Shown: positions 27,496-37,871 of the stretch, one piece after another | Position numbering within the stretch: position 1 is the first letter of the stretch | Layout of the letters: every line of letters begins with the position of its first letter | DNA from: Methylococcales bacterium | GTDB taxonomy: Bacteria; Pseudomonadota; Gammaproteobacteria; Methylococcales; Methylomonadaceae | Direction of reading: 5' to 3' | DNA length: 64,000 nucleotides | NCBI GenBank assembly: GCA_023144875.1 | Contig: JAGLEW010000050.1 | Location: forward strand, 1-64,000 | Made by a program: the position numbers and the translations under genes | Notes under the pieces: generated by a model | The model's database searches: none | What the model was told of the DNA's origin: nothing | What the model saw: only the letters and a program-made list of their open reading frames with translations

Positions 27496-29655
27496 TTATG
27501 AATGTTTACGTTTTTTATCGGCAATGAGGCTGGCTTGTGGATAATCAATTTTTCCTGTGGCTAATACGGGCAATTCACGAATAATAAAGATTGTTTTTGG
27601 AAAATGAATCGCCGACAATCCATCGCTATTTTTTTTCAACACTTGGATACTGGCTTGTGGTTGCGTGGTTAATAATAAAATCTGTTCGCCTTTTTTACTG
27701 TCTGGCACACTAAGCGCGGCATGTTGCGCCTTAGGCCATGTTTTTAGCGCTAATTCCTCAACCATCATGAGTGAAACCATTTCACCACCGATTTTAGCAA
27801 AACGCTTACTACGGCCTTTAATTAAAAGATAACCTTCGCTATCAACTTCAACAATATCCCCCGTGTCATACCAGCCTTCACCATAAATAGAACAAGGAGG
27901 GACTAATTCCCCAGGGTTTTTCGCTAATAAATAACCCATCATAATATTAGCCCCCGAAACATGAAGCTTTCCTCCGTTTTCAATGCCTTTAACCGTTTCT
28001 AACTTATAATTCATGGCGGGCAGAAAGCGTCCGACAGTGCCAACTTTACAATCAATGGGGGTATTGACTGAAATAACAGGGGCGGTTTCAGTGGCGCCAT
28101 AGCCTTCTAAAATACGAATTCCGAATTTTTCGATCCATTCATCACGGGTGGTGTTTTGTAGTTTTTCAGCGCCTGCAACCACATAACGCATACTATGAAA
28201 ATCATAGGGGTGGGCTTTTTTAGCATATGCGGCTAAAAAGGTATTCGTACCAAACATAATCGTGGCATTTTGTTCATAGGCCATTTCAGGTACGATGCTA
28301 TAGTGTAATGGGCTTGGATAATAAAACGTTTTGATGCCATTCATTAACGGTAAAATTGCCCCCGCCGTAAAGCCAAAGGAATGAAATAACGGTAAAAAAT
28401 TAAGCACGGTGTCTTGGGCATTAAAACTAATGCGTGACTTTATTTGGTGAATATTCGCTAAAATATTACGATGTGATAACACCACGCCTTTTGGCGTACC
28501 TTCTGAACCTGAGGTAAATAATACAACGGCGGCTTTATTGGAATCATGATTTTTACTAGGGTACCAAAGCGTCGCGGTTTTGGATTTTAATACGGCACTG
28601 AGTTTATCAATCGTAGTAATTTTTTCGACTAAATCTTCCATATATAATAGGATTAAGAATTTACTTAAAGCGGCGGCTTCTTCTTCAAGCTTGCCTAATT
28701 CTATGAAACGTCGAGAGGTTAAAACGGTTTTGATTTGCGCGGTTTGACATGCTGAGACCATCCCTGTTGCGCCCATTGTATAATTAAGCATTGCAGGCAC
28801 ACGAGCGCTCACTTGCAGCGCAAAAATGGTTAATAATGTTTTTTGTGAGTTTGGTAAGAAAACGCCAATATATTCGCCTTGTTGCGTGTGTGTGGTTAAA
28901 GTATCCGAGAGCGCAATGGATTGGGTGATTAAATCGTTATACGATAATGGAATACGATCTAAATCTTCGGAAATTTTATGATTACCTCCGTGTATGGTTC
29001 GCGCTTCGAGGACTGATGAAAATAATGTTTGTTGATAATGGCTGGTGGTAAACATCATATTATTCATTAAATCGGCTAACGCACGACCACTTAATTGGCG
29101 GCGTGATTTTCCACGTAAGCGATCATCACAATGAATTTTAGTTGGCGGTAAAATGTGAATGTGAATTTTAGGAAAAAAACGCAGTCGTACGATACGGCTT
29201 AATTTTGAAAAATGGGTAAATTCACCGCCTGAAATTCGAATAGGTAAGACGGTCGCCCCTGATTTATCGGCGACCATGCCTGTACCATCGTAAACTTTCA
29301 TCATTGAGCCTGTGACTGTAATGCGGCCTTCTGGAAAAATAACGGTTTTAGTGCTGGTTTTTAAATGTTGAATTAAATTCTTTAACGACAATGGGTGGGT
29401 GGGATCCATTGGGAACACATTGGATAACCATAAAAAGGGCTTAAGCCACCATAATTGAGAAATTTGAGTATTAATGGCAAAGGTAATTTTATCGGGTAAA
29501 AAGACACCCAATAATAAGGGATCTAAAAAAGAACTGTGATTGGCGACAATTAAAACTCGATCCCCTGCCTGATGATAATTTTCAAGTCCATGAACTTCAA
29601 CACGATAAATAACCCGTAAAAGGGCGGTTAATATTTTTTTTACAAGCGAATACAT
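27496..29655 (-). CDS. aas: bifunctional 2-acyl-GPE acyltransferase / acyl-ACP synthetase
   Basis: Inner-membrane enzyme that re-acylates lysophosphatidylethanolamine, repairing phospholipid and recycling acyl chains left by lipoprotein maturation. The N-terminal PlsC domain (about 1-215) has the HX4D motif His40-Asp45 and FPEGR at 107-111. The C-terminal AMP-binding domain (about 230-715) has the P-loop-like LFTSGSEGTPKGV near residue 380, EGYGATETAP, and a YDTGD motif. The length of 719 residues equals E. coli Aas, the basis for choosing it over a simple acyltransferase. An AAGGAGA ribosome site precedes the start. It is transcribed away from the Fic/zeta gene. Confidence 0.93.
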   Translation of the reverse strand: MYSLVKKILTALLRVIYRVEVHGLENYHQAGDRVLIVANHSSFLDPLLLGVFLPDKITFAINTQISQLWWLKPFLWLSNVFPMDPTHPLSLKNLIQHLKTSTKTVIFPEGRITVTGSMMKVYDGTGMVADKSGATVLPIRISGGEFTHFSKLSRIVRLRFFPKIHIHILPPTKIHCDDRLRGKSRRQLSGRALADLMNNMMFTTSHYQQTLFSSVLEARTIHGGNHKISEDLDRIPLSYNDLITQSIALSDTLTTHTQQGEYIGVFLPNSQKTLLTIFALQVSARVPAMLNYTMGATGMVSACQTAQIKTVLTSRRFIELGKLEEEAAALSKFLILLYMEDLVEKITTIDKLSAVLKSKTATLWYPSKNHDSNKAAVVLFTSGSEGTPKGVVLSHRNILANIHQIKSRISFNAQDTVLNFLPLFHSFGFTAGAILPLMNGIKTFYYPSPLHYSIVPEMAYEQNATIMFGTNTFLAAYAKKAHPYDFHSMRYVVAGAEKLQNTTRDEWIEKFGIRILEGYGATETAPVISVNTPIDCKVGTVGRFLPAMNYKLETVKGIENGGKLHVSGANIMMGYLLAKNPGELVPPCSIYGEGWYDTGDIVEVDSEGYLLIKGRSKRFAKIGGEMVSLMMVEELALKTWPKAQHAALSVPDSKKGEQILLLTTQPQASIQVLKKNSDGLSAIHFPKTIFIIRELPVLATGKIDYPQASLIADKKRKHS

Positions 29656-29820
29656 CGCCTATCTCCTTAAAGTTTAATAAAAAGGACAGCTTTTTTGGTG
29701 ACTTTAATTATAAGAGATAAAAACGGCTTCAATAAAAATTAAGCAACTCATAGGAGGTTTTTTAACAACTTTGATTTTACACGCTACTATAAGACAATCT
29801 TAAAAGAGTGATTTTTTAAG

Positions 29821-32022
29821 ATGACTAACATCAATAAAAGAGAGAAAACAATGGGAAATACTAAGGATTCAGCTATCGCAGGCGACCAACAACTCAAAAA
29901 ATTACGCACTGCTCTCGCCGTTTCACAAGGGACACGATTATTACAAATTTTACTTCAAAAAGCCTCGGCAACGGTCTCTCATAATCAAACCAAACGGGTG
30001 AGTTATTTAATTGGCTTATTTTCTGAAATTCACCGTGAAATATTTCATCATTGGCAATATCAAGCCATCGCATCTCATCGCCCTGGAACAATGCCTGATG
30101 CTAAAAAGCGCCAAGCCTTTCGTCAAGCCATTGAAAAATTAGTCTTAGATGATAACCGACATCAAAAAACTGCTATCTTTGATAATAATGGGTTCGTGAT
30201 TCGTTCTAAAAATATTGCTAAACGTTTAGCTAAATTTTATTTTAATATGCGTTCAATTCGACCTTTTGATTATGGTAATCGGATTACCTTAGATTTTTTT
30301 ATGACGGTATTAGGAAAGTTACCTGCTTTCAATGCGGTTTATGGGCAAGGGATTGATTTTAGGCGATTGAGTCAACGGGATTCGGTGGCGTTACATGAGT
30401 CAAAAGACGAATTAACCCCCGTGATTGTCGCTTTTGAACATGCCTTGCAACCTAAGCGAAATAAAAACTTGCTTAATAAAGCCAATGGTTATGGAAAATG
30501 GCCTGAAAATAAAAAATATATTGCGGGTTTACCTTTTTTATCGCATAAAACCACTGAAGGGATTGAGTGTTTAGTCGCTATTAATGGGGGCTTAGTCCCT
30601 TTTGCTTTGATTAAAAAAGATTTAGATACAGCAGGAAAACATCTTGCCGACTATCCTTTGTGTGAGACCAAGAATATTATTGGTTATTTACCGAATACTG
30701 AAGATTTGCGTGATCCTAATCGGCAAGAAATAGATGGGGTTTTAATTGGTGAACAGGGTGAAGTGCCCTTATTTTGTTTGGATATTAATATCTTAACGGG
30801 CTTAAGTTCGGTTGGGCAAGCAGAACTCAATGAACTCTTAAAAAAGCGTGCAGGGAATAATGTCACCTTATTAACACTGGCGAATAATAAGCGGTTAAAA
30901 AATAAATTACTGCGCGCGTCAAAAAATGAACCTCGCTTACAAAGAACGGTTGAAATTGCCTGTGAGCGGATTGATAAAATGGCGTTTAAGTTAGAAAAGG
31001 CCAAGCAGGCTGTTTTTGAAGGTAAAACACCTGATGATGAGCCTAAGTTATTTGTTTCGATGGGGGGCGCGGGTTCTGGAAAAACGGCTGTTGAAGAAAT
31101 GGCACACGCGCAATGTGGTGAAAATTTTGTAATTGCGTCGTTGGATGAATTTCGTAAACGAAGTGACCTTTATAGCGTGTTAACCGCGGCAAATCATCAC
31201 AGTGATGATTATGTTTATGTCGAACCTTTTGCTAATTTTTTGCGGGATATGGTCGCAAAACACGCAAAAGACCAGAAGATTAATTTATTGTACGATGGTA
31301 CAGGGATTCCTTTTATTCCACGTTATTCAACCATTATTGAAGCCTTTAAAAAAGCAGGCTTTAAATCACAAGTGATTGCGGTTGATGCGTTTATTGTTAA
31401 ACCGAAAGGACGTGAAAAAGAATTAATCCGAGAAGGTATTATTAGCAGTGTGAAATCGCGTTATGAACAAACAGGAAGGGCTTTACCGTGGGTAATTACC
31501 GTCTATAAGCATTTACGAGCGCCGCGTTCTTTTTTATATGCAATTGAAGAAAGTGCCTTAGGAAAAATTTCACTCTTTGCCAATGATGGTGCAAAAGATC
31601 AGCATTATTTAGTGGCTGAAAGTTTTGATGTAGAATTTGAAGAGGTGGAAATTTTACAAAAAGAACAGCTCAATAGTAACCTGTGTACGTATTTAAAACA
31701 TCAAATTATCAACGATGAGCACTCTATTTTAAGAAATTTAGCCTACGGTGATCAGGTAAAAACTGAGCAATTAATGGCACGAAATCCAAGTTTTGTTGAA
31801 AAAAATGTTGCTTATCAAGCATACAGTAATGAAAATGGCTCGCGTGTTTTGTGTATTTATAATGCCCGCAGAATGGTGGATTTTGTTGAAAAAAGACAAT
31901 TGAACCCGAATGCGTCTGGCGAAGAAGGTTTGCGTTATAAAATTGAAGCATTAGCATTTCATGTAGACCCTAAAAATAAAGAACCGTGGATGATTCGACT
32001 GCAAGGATCGAGTCTGGAATAA
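29821..32022 (+). CDS. Fic-like domain fused to a zeta-toxin-type kinase
   Basis: Protein of 733 residues. The C-terminal half has a zeta-toxin-like P-loop kinase fold: Walker A GGAGSGKT at 415-422, SLDEFRKRSDLY at 440-451, then LLYDGTGIPF. The N-terminal half (about 60-210) reads as a Fic-like fold. SIRPFDYGNRITLDFF (145-160) sits where HPFxxGNGR occurs and is followed by GIDFRRLSQRD and DELTPVIVAFEHAL, as in Fic proteins. The catalytic His is Arg147 and GNGR has become GNRI, so AMP transfer is unlikely. Residues 220-400 are unassigned. Starts at 29821 or 29851 (ATGGGAAAT) are both possible. No epsilon-type antitoxin gene is adjacent. Confidence 0.72.
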   Translation: MTNINKREKTMGNTKDSAIAGDQQLKKLRTALAVSQGTRLLQILLQKASATVSHNQTKRVSYLIGLFSEIHREIFHHWQYQAIASHRPGTMPDAKKRQAFRQAIEKLVLDDNRHQKTAIFDNNGFVIRSKNIAKRLAKFYFNMRSIRPFDYGNRITLDFFMTVLGKLPAFNAVYGQGIDFRRLSQRDSVALHESKDELTPVIVAFEHALQPKRNKNLLNKANGYGKWPENKKYIAGLPFLSHKTTEGIECLVAINGGLVPFALIKKDLDTAGKHLADYPLCETKNIIGYLPNTEDLRDPNRQEIDGVLIGEQGEVPLFCLDINILTGLSSVGQAELNELLKKRAGNNVTLLTLANNKRLKNKLLRASKNEPRLQRTVEIACERIDKMAFKLEKAKQAVFEGKTPDDEPKLFVSMGGAGSGKTAVEEMAHAQCGENFVIASLDEFRKRSDLYSVLTAANHHSDDYVYVEPFANFLRDMVAKHAKDQKINLLYDGTGIPFIPRYSTIIEAFKKAGFKSQVIAVDAFIVKPKGREKELIREGIISSVKSRYEQTGRALPWVITVYKHLRAPRSFLYAIEESALGKISLFANDGAKDQHYLVAESFDVEFEEVEILQKEQLNSNLCTYLKHQIINDEHSILRNLAYGDQVKTEQLMARNPSFVEKNVAYQAYSNENGSRVLCIYNARRMVDFVEKRQLNPNASGEEGLRYKIEALAFHVDPKNKEPWMIRLQGSSLE

Positions 32023-32069
32023 AGCCTTGGTGAAAACAGACATAATTATAGCGACAGGAATTTAGAAAT

Positions 32070-32537
32070 ATGCGCGATTCTCCAAAAGAAATAGACAGTC
32101 CTTTGTTAGAACTTTCAGACGAGGGGGGGGTAATCGATTTAAGCTATGATGATTTTAGCATCGACCCCACCATAAATATCAATTCAAATAATCGAAAAAC
32201 CATTCGCTATATTCGAAATGATATTCTGGCATCGGTGCATATTTCAAATATTATTGGGTATTATTCGGCAAAAAAACCGCCTCATTTGGAAGTGAAATTA
32301 TTAGATATTAGCAGCAAAGGTGCGTTAATTTCATGCCCTAAACGATTACGAATGCGTAAAAAAATTAAACTAGTGCTTGTTTTTAAAACGAATAAAGTAT
32401 TTGAGATTAGTGCTAGGGTGGTTCGTGAAGAAACGTATGATCCACAAATTTATGGCATTAAGTTTGATAATATGGATCATAGCTTAGGGGACTATTTATT
32501 AGAAAGTCAGACCAATCTGATTTTACAAGAGCTTTAA
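32070..32537 (+). CDS. PilZ-domain protein, candidate cyclic-di-GMP receptor
   Basis: Protein of 155 residues with a C-terminal PilZ domain (about 40-150). The cyclic-di-GMP signature is present: an RxxxR pair (Arg42, Arg46) and DxSxxG as Asp79, Ser81, Gly84 (LLDISSKGAL). The acidic N-terminal 40 residues are unlike other domains. No output domain is attached, so it probably acts through a partner. An AGGAA ribosome site lies upstream. It follows the Fic/zeta gene after 47 bases on the same strand and may be co-transcribed. Its 3' end faces rluB with a 7-base gap. Confidence 0.86.
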   Translation: MRDSPKEIDSPLLELSDEGGVIDLSYDDFSIDPTININSNNRKTIRYIRNDILASVHISNIIGYYSAKKPPHLEVKLLDISSKGALISCPKRLRMRKKIKLVLVFKTNKVFEISARVVREETYDPQIYGIKFDNMDHSLGDYLLESQTNLILQEL

Positions 32538-32544
32538 GCGGGGT

Positions 32545-33477
32545 TTATTTTTTTTTCGGGGCATAATGCGAATGAGTACGTTTTGTTTGTTGAGCGATCA
32601 AAGGCTTTTTGATTTTAGACATTGGTTTTTTATGTTGCCATAAGGCTCTAGGGGTTTTTTCAGCAGGTAAACCCACAAACTCCATTAATATAGTACGTTC
32701 TTTATCATTCAGTTCGTAGTAAGCATGTGATTTAATGTTTTCAGGTAAGAGAGCGGGTCCGTAGCGCACACGCATTAAGCGGCTGACAATAAGCGCTTGA
32801 GATTCCCACAAGCGCCGTACCAATCGGTTACGGCCTTCTTTCACCACGACGTGATACCATTTATTAGCCCCTTCACCCGCAAAAAAACGAACATCATCAA
32901 AATGCGCCATGCCATCGTCTAACTCTACCCCTGATTTTAAACGTTCTAAGGTCGTATCATCGACTTTTCCTAAAATTCTAACCGCATATTCCCGCTCAAT
33001 TTCCGTAGAAGGGTGCATCAAACGATTTGCTAACTCCCCATTATTGGTGACAAGAATAAGCCCCGAGGTATTAATATCCAATCGTCCTACCGCAATCCAA
33101 CGACCTACGCTTAATTTTGGTAAACGGGTAAAAATAACAGGTCGCCCTTCGGGATCTCGGCGGGTAACCACTTCTCCTGTTGCTTTGTGATACGCTAATA
33201 CTTGTGTGGGTTGTTGGCTAAATTTTTCCCAATGAACAATACGCCCTTTAATGTGTAAAATATCCCCTGTTTTTAATGATTGCCCCAGCTCAACCAATAC
33301 GCCATTAATGGTAAGCAGTCCTTCTTTAATCCAGCGTTCAATTTCTCGCCGAGAGCCTAAACCACCGCGTGCTAAAATCTTTTGTATGCGCTCACCAGAG
33401 GGAATTATGTTGATAGGATCGGTTTTAGGTTCCGATTGTTGAGGTTTGGTTGGTTTTTTTTGAGGTATTTTAGCCAC
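32545..33477 (-). CDS. rluB: 23S rRNA pseudouridine(2605) synthase
   Basis: RsuA/RluB-family enzyme converting U2605 of 23S rRNA to pseudouridine. It has an N-terminal S4 RNA-binding domain (about 29-85, RIQKILARGGLGSRREIERW) and the catalytic Asp in VGRLDINTSGL. The conserved GRNRLVRRLWES is also present. The C-terminal 40 residues are lysine-rich, as in many RluB proteins. At 310 residues its length fits. RluB is preferred over RluE/RluF because of the S4 domain and motif pattern. It is divergent from cobQ, with 112 bases between starts. Confidence 0.92.
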   Translation of the reverse strand: MAKIPQKKPTKPQQSEPKTDPINIIPSGERIQKILARGGLGSRREIERWIKEGLLTINGVLVELGQSLKTGDILHIKGRIVHWEKFSQQPTQVLAYHKATGEVVTRRDPEGRPVIFTRLPKLSVGRWIAVGRLDINTSGLILVTNNGELANRLMHPSTEIEREYAVRILGKVDDTTLERLKSGVELDDGMAHFDDVRFFAGEGANKWYHVVVKEGRNRLVRRLWESQALIVSRLMRVRYGPALLPENIKSHAYYELNDKERTILMEFVGLPAEKTPRALWQHKKPMSKIKKPLIAQQTKRTHSHYAPKKK

Positions 33478-33589
33478 AGGAATTTTTGATAGTGTCAGTA
33501 GAAAATGAAGTAAAAGTAAATAAATCAGCGGTATCTTAGCCTGAATGAAACATCATTTTAACATTTATATATTTTAAACAAGAACTTAA

Positions 33590-35074
33590 ATGCGAACGAA
33601 TAAAATTCAAGCCCTGATGGTACAGGGAACCACTTCGGATGCAGGAAAAAGCACATTAGTAACCGCATTATGTCGTTATTTTCACCGACAAGGCATTTCT
33701 GTTGCGCCATTTAAACCACAAAATATGGCATTGAACAGTGCAGTTACCGCAGAGGGTGGCGAAATTGGGCGAGCGCAGGCTGTACAAGCCATTGCCGCAG
33801 GAATAAAACCTCATGTTGACATGAACCCGATTTTATTAAAACCTAATTCGGATAAAACCGCACAAGTCATTGTGCAGGGCAAAGCACAGGATAATCAAAC
33901 GGCGCAAAGCTATCATGCCTATAAAAAAATTGCGATGACGGCGGTATTAGCCTCTTATCAACGGCTACAAAAACAATATGAGACCGTTATTATCGAAGGG
34001 GCGGGGAGTCCTGCCGAAATTAATTTACGCGCAGGGGATATTGCGAATATGGGCTTTGCCGAGAAGGTTGATTGCCCTGTTATTTTAATTGCGGATATTG
34101 AAAAAGGCGGTGTTTTTGCTCATATCGTTGGGACTTTAGAGTTATTATCGGCTTCCGAGCGCCAGCGAGTTATAGGGTTTGTGATTAATCGTTTTCGAGG
34201 GGATATGCACTTATTGGATTCAGGTGTTGAATGGTTAGAGACAAAAACTAAGAAACCCGTGTTGGCTGTTTTGCCTTATTTGCAGGGTTTTCATTTGGAT
34301 TCAGAAGACTCTTTAAATCTCAACTTGGTTGATAAAAAATCAAAAAAACGTCTTAAAATTGCAATTCCGAAACTCCCGCGAATGAGTAATCATACCGATT
34401 TTGATCCTTTGAAATGGCATCCTGAGGTTGAATTAAACTTTGTTGAACAGCCTGCTGATCTTCAAAACAGCGACCTTATTATTTTATCGGGCAGTAAGTC
34501 GGTTCGAGATGATTTAGCGTGGTTAAAAAAACACGGTTTTGAACAGGCGATTAAATGCCATTTACGTTATGGGGGGAAATTAATTGGCATTTGCGGGGGC
34601 TATCAAATGCTTGGGCACGTTATTCATGACCCCTCAGGCATTGAAGGAAAGGTGGGTTCAAGTAGAGGCTTAATGTTATTAGATACAGAAACCACTTTAA
34701 AATCACAAAAGGTTTTGCGCCAAGTCACAGGGGTATTGACGTTTGAAAAAATACCCATTTCAGGCTATGAAATTCATGCAGGAATTACCACAGGCTTAAG
34801 TTTAAACCGTCCTTTAATGCAATTATTAGGTAAAGATGAAGGGGTAATTTCAGATGATAATCTGATCATTGGCACTTATTTACACGGTTTATTTGATTCA
34901 AAAAATGCGTGTGATGCCTTATTAAAATGGGCAGGGCTGACAACATCGGCGGCGATTGATTATCAGAGCTTACGAGAAAAAAATATTGATGTGATTACGG
35001 ATACTTTAGAGCAATATTTTAATTTTAAGCAGCTTGAAAAGGGGTTAGCAAAATACGCTCAACGGTTTTCGTAA
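33590..35074 (+). CDS. cobQ: cobyric acid synthase
   Basis: Glutamine-dependent amidase (CobQ/CbiP) that amidates four side chains of adenosylcobyrinate diamide in cobalamin synthesis. The N-terminal P-loop domain has [10 protein letters not shown] and KPQNMALNS. The C-terminal glutamine amidotransferase domain has the nucleophile in [10 protein letters not shown] and the His in YLHGLFD. At 494 residues it has normal length. No cobalamin riboswitch is apparent upstream. The last 50 bases overlap, tail-to-tail, the 3' end of the heptosyltransferase-like gene. The only other cobalamin gene seen is cbiB, about 5 kb away. Confidence 0.96.
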   Translation: MRTNKIQALMVQGTTSDAGKSTLVTALCRYFHRQGISVAPFKPQNMALNSAVTAEGGEIGRAQAVQAIAAGIKPHVDMNPILLKPNSDKTAQVIVQGKAQDNQTAQSYHAYKKIAMTAVLASYQRLQKQYETVIIEGAGSPAEINLRAGDIANMGFAEKVDCPVILIADIEKGGVFAHIVGTLELLSASERQRVIGFVINRFRGDMHLLDSGVEWLETKTKKPVLAVLPYLQGFHLDSEDSLNLNLVDKKSKKRLKIAIPKLPRMSNHTDFDPLKWHPEVELNFVEQPADLQNSDLIILSGSKSVRDDLAWLKKHGFEQAIKCHLRYGGKLIGICGGYQMLGHVIHDPSGIEGKVGSSRGLMLLDTETTLKSQKVLRQVTGVLTFEKIPISGYEIHAGITTGLSLNRPLMQLLGKDEGVISDDNLIIGTYLHGLFDSKNACDALLKWAGLTTSAAIDYQSLREKNIDVITDTLEQYFNFKQLEKGLAKYAQRFS

Positions 35075-36107
35075 CCTGCGTTACCGTAATTGCATCTAAG
35101 CAATCGCTATGACTTTGTTGATGTTGCTCGCAGCCTTCTAAATAACACGGGACGCATTTTAAATTAGCTTGAATAAGATAAACATTATTCACGTGCTGAC
35201 AACCTTTGGTTTTAAACGGCGGGATATTTGATGTATAAGCACATGGCCACGGTGTCCATTTCACAGGATCACTCGGGCCAAATAAAGCGATGGTTTTAAC
35301 ACCTGTCGCGGCGGCAAGGTGGGTGATGCCCGTATCAGGGCCGATAAAAAACTGGGCTTTTTTGATAACCGTGGCTAATTGCGCTAAGGAGACTTTTCCC
35401 GCAATATTAAGCGTATTTTGTGGCATTTTAGCTTGAATAGCGTTTAAATGCTGTAATTCTTGTGAGTCAGGGCTACCTGATAAAATAATTTGTAATGAAT
35501 GTTGCTCTAAAAAATACGCCAGTGCAATCCAGTTTTCACGAGGCCATTGCTTATAACGCCATTGAGGCAGAACGTGCATGACCACATACGGTTTTTCGGT
35601 CAGTGGAAAGGGTTTTTTTGTGGATGGCGGCGTGAGTTGATAAGCGGGTTTGATATTTAATAACGAACACAAGCGCAATAATTCTAAGACAGTATGGGTT
35701 TTAGTTTTATCAAAGATTAATGATTTTTGAAAAAAATACCGTTTCATTCCCCCTTTTTTAGACGGATGCGGCACAAAACCAATCCGTGTGGAGGCGGCTA
35801 AAAAGCTGTATAAGGTAGGTCTATCGCCTGTTTGGGTGCTAATGGCTAAATCATATCGGCGAAACAGTCGTTTAAATAAAGCGTGGTAGCCTTGCAAGCT
35901 GGGTTTGGGCGCACAGGTAATGCAATTAGAAATAGCATAATTGTCTTCCATCATTCCTACGGTATTTTTATATAAAAGAACATCAATTTCAGCCGTTGGG
36001 TAGGCTTGCTTTAAGGCATTAATCAAGGCAGTGGTTAAAAGTGTATCACCTAAAAACCGCAAAGTTACCACTAAAATACGCTGAGGCGGTTGTTTTGGGA
36101 AAAGCAT
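35025..36107 (-). CDS. glycosyltransferase family 9 (heptosyltransferase-like)
   Basis: GT9-family protein of 360 residues related to ADP-heptose:LPS heptosyltransferases, most like the WaaQ/WaaF group. It has the N-terminal [21 protein letters not shown] and the C-terminal donor-binding [26 protein letters not shown] cysteine-rich [19 protein letters not shown] segment follows, as in heptosyltransferases. It probably extends the lipopolysaccharide core at the inner face of the membrane. Exact acceptor and linkage cannot be told from sequence. The gene lies 16 bases downstream of the SulP gene, and its 3' end overlaps cobQ by 50 bases. Confidence 0.88.
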   Translation of the reverse strand: MLFPKQPPQRILVVTLRFLGDTLLTTALINALKQAYPTAEIDVLLYKNTVGMMEDNYAISNCITCAPKPSLQGYHALFKRLFRRYDLAISTQTGDRPTLYSFLAASTRIGFVPHPSKKGGMKRYFFQKSLIFDKTKTHTVLELLRLCSLLNIKPAYQLTPPSTKKPFPLTEKPYVVMHVLPQWRYKQWPRENWIALAYFLEQHSLQIILSGSPDSQELQHLNAIQAKMPQNTLNIAGKVSLAQLATVIKKAQFFIGPDTGITHLAAATGVKTIALFGPSDPVKWTPWPCAYTSNIPPFKTKGCQHVNNVYLIQANLKCVPCYLEGCEQHQQSHSDCLDAITVTQVTKTVERILLTPFQAA

Positions 36108-36123
36108 TTTAAATACAATAGGT

Positions 36124-37779
36124 TTATTCGTTTGAATTAGCGTTATTGCTATTTTCTAGGGTGTTAAGGCATGTCCAAAAATCGGAAAATAAATGCTTTT
36201 CAGGGATTAAATTGGGAATTAAGCTGATATTTTTAAGCATATCTTTGGGTTGATCTTGAATTTCACTGATTAACACGGTGATCCCTTTTGCATTTAAATC
36301 TAAGACGGCATCTTCAATGGCATAAATCCCTGATTGGTCAATATAAGGCACGCGCGCCATTCGCATAATAATCACTTTAACATCAGGTAAAGCGCGGTGC
36401 ATTTCTTGAAACTTGGTGGTAAATCCGAAAAATATGGGCCCGTCAAAATGCTTGATATAAACTTGTTTTTGAATAAATTCAGAGAGATTGGCTTCATCTG
36501 CCCATGCTTCTTCTTTCACAAAATCGCCAACATACCCTGAGGTGGATTTACTACTGGTAATATCGCTCATTTTTTTCATAAATAAGATGGAGGCGAGTAC
36601 CATACCCACGGCAACAGCTTGTAATAAATCAACAAAGACAGTCAACCCTAATACAACCATCATAATCACAGAGTCAGTACGCGGCACATGGGCAATGTGT
36701 TTGATACCTTTGTAATCAATAATGCCAATGCCGACGGTAATTAAAATCCCCGCTAAGACGGGTAGGGGAATTAATTTGGCGTAAGCCCCTGCGCCTAATA
36801 AAACAATTAACAGGGCGATACTATGGATAACCCCTGAAAGTCGGGTCCTGCCGCCTGAATTAATATTCACCACGGTGCGCATAGTTGCTCCTGCTCCAGG
36901 AATACCGCCAATGGCCGCCACTACTATATTTCCCAAGCCTTGACCGATCAATTCTTTATTACTTTTATGCTGGGTTTTAGTCATATTATCAGCAACAATA
37001 GACGTTAATAACGAGTCAATGGCACCCAGCGCCGCTAATGTAATTGCAGGAATAATAATTAACATTGGTTGCGTTAAATCAATACTGCTTAAGGTGTTGA
37101 GTTTTAATTCGGGTAAGCCTTTAGGAATATCGCCAATGACCGACACATCCAATTCCATCATCGCCGATACAATGGTTAAAATAATTAATGCAACTAAGGC
37201 GCTTGGTACTGCTTTGGTCAGTTTTGGGAAAAGATAAATAATCGTAATAGTGGCTGAGGCGAGTGCGACCGACATAAAATTAATTTGTTCTAACAGGGGA
37301 GGAAGGCCTGTGAAAATACTGGGAATATTTTTAGGGGATGTTTGTCCAAAAAAGGGGAACACTTGCAATAGGATAATGATAACGCCGATGCCACTCATAA
37401 AGCCTGAGACCACAGGGTAGGGCATATAACGAATATATTGACCTATTTTAAAAACCCCTAATAAAATTTGGAAGACACCTGCTAATAAAAAAATGGCAAT
37501 GATACTCCCCATTGCGGTTTCAAGACTGCCGTGCATTTCAATCGCGCTGGCAATTATGACTGCAGAAACAACGGTCATAGGCCCTGTAGGGCCACTGATT
37601 TGAGTGGGAGTTCCTCCATACCATGCGGCAATTATGCCAATGGCGATCGCGCCATAAAGCCCTGCAACCGCACCCATTCCTGATTGTAAACCAAATGCTA
37701 GTGCCAGTGGTAATGCGACAACACCTGCGGTTAAACCTCCAAAAAAATCACCACGTAAAGAAGATGTATTCATTGGCAT
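36124..37779 (-). CDS. SulP-family inorganic anion transporter with STAS domain
   Basis: Membrane transporter of 551 residues. About ten to twelve hydrophobic segments fill residues 10-410, starting with the SulP hallmark GDFFGGLTAGVVALPLALAFG and including GLYGAI and SGPTGPMTVV. A C-terminal STAS domain (about 430-540) contains RMARVPYIDQSG. Substrates in this family include sulfate, bicarbonate and dicarboxylates; the sequence alone does not decide. BicA-type bicarbonate carriers have a similar layout. Starts at 37779 and 37773 (MPM) are both possible. Confidence 0.88.
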   Translation of the reverse strand: MPMNTSSLRGDFFGGLTAGVVALPLALAFGLQSGMGAVAGLYGAIAIGIIAAWYGGTPTQISGPTGPMTVVSAVIIASAIEMHGSLETAMGSIIAIFLLAGVFQILLGVFKIGQYIRYMPYPVVSGFMSGIGVIIILLQVFPFFGQTSPKNIPSIFTGLPPLLEQINFMSVALASATITIIYLFPKLTKAVPSALVALIILTIVSAMMELDVSVIGDIPKGLPELKLNTLSSIDLTQPMLIIIPAITLAALGAIDSLLTSIVADNMTKTQHKSNKELIGQGLGNIVVAAIGGIPGAGATMRTVVNINSGGRTRLSGVIHSIALLIVLLGAGAYAKLIPLPVLAGILITVGIGIIDYKGIKHIAHVPRTDSVIMMVVLGLTVFVDLLQAVAVGMVLASILFMKKMSDITSSKSTSGYVGDFVKEEAWADEANLSEFIQKQVYIKHFDGPIFFGFTTKFQEMHRALPDVKVIIMRMARVPYIDQSGIYAIEDAVLDLNAKGITVLISEIQDQPKDMLKNISLIPNLIPEKHLFSDFWTCLNTLENSNNANSNE

Positions 37780-37871
37780 TCATTGTCCTTTGCTAAAATT
37801 GTTGATAAATTATAACGTCAAAGATGTTGGGGTTTAAACTTATCCTGAACAATTTATTTAGAATAAGGGGG

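Noticed and set aside
29752..29757. Perfect AGGAGG in the gap before the Fic/zeta gene
   Set aside because: No start codon lies at workable distance; the only TTG is 14 bases away and opens a 10-codon frame.
33478..33589. Search for a cobalamin riboswitch upstream of cobQ (also 39809-39921 upstream of cbiB)
   Set aside because: No B12-box-like sequence or room for the full structure was seen.
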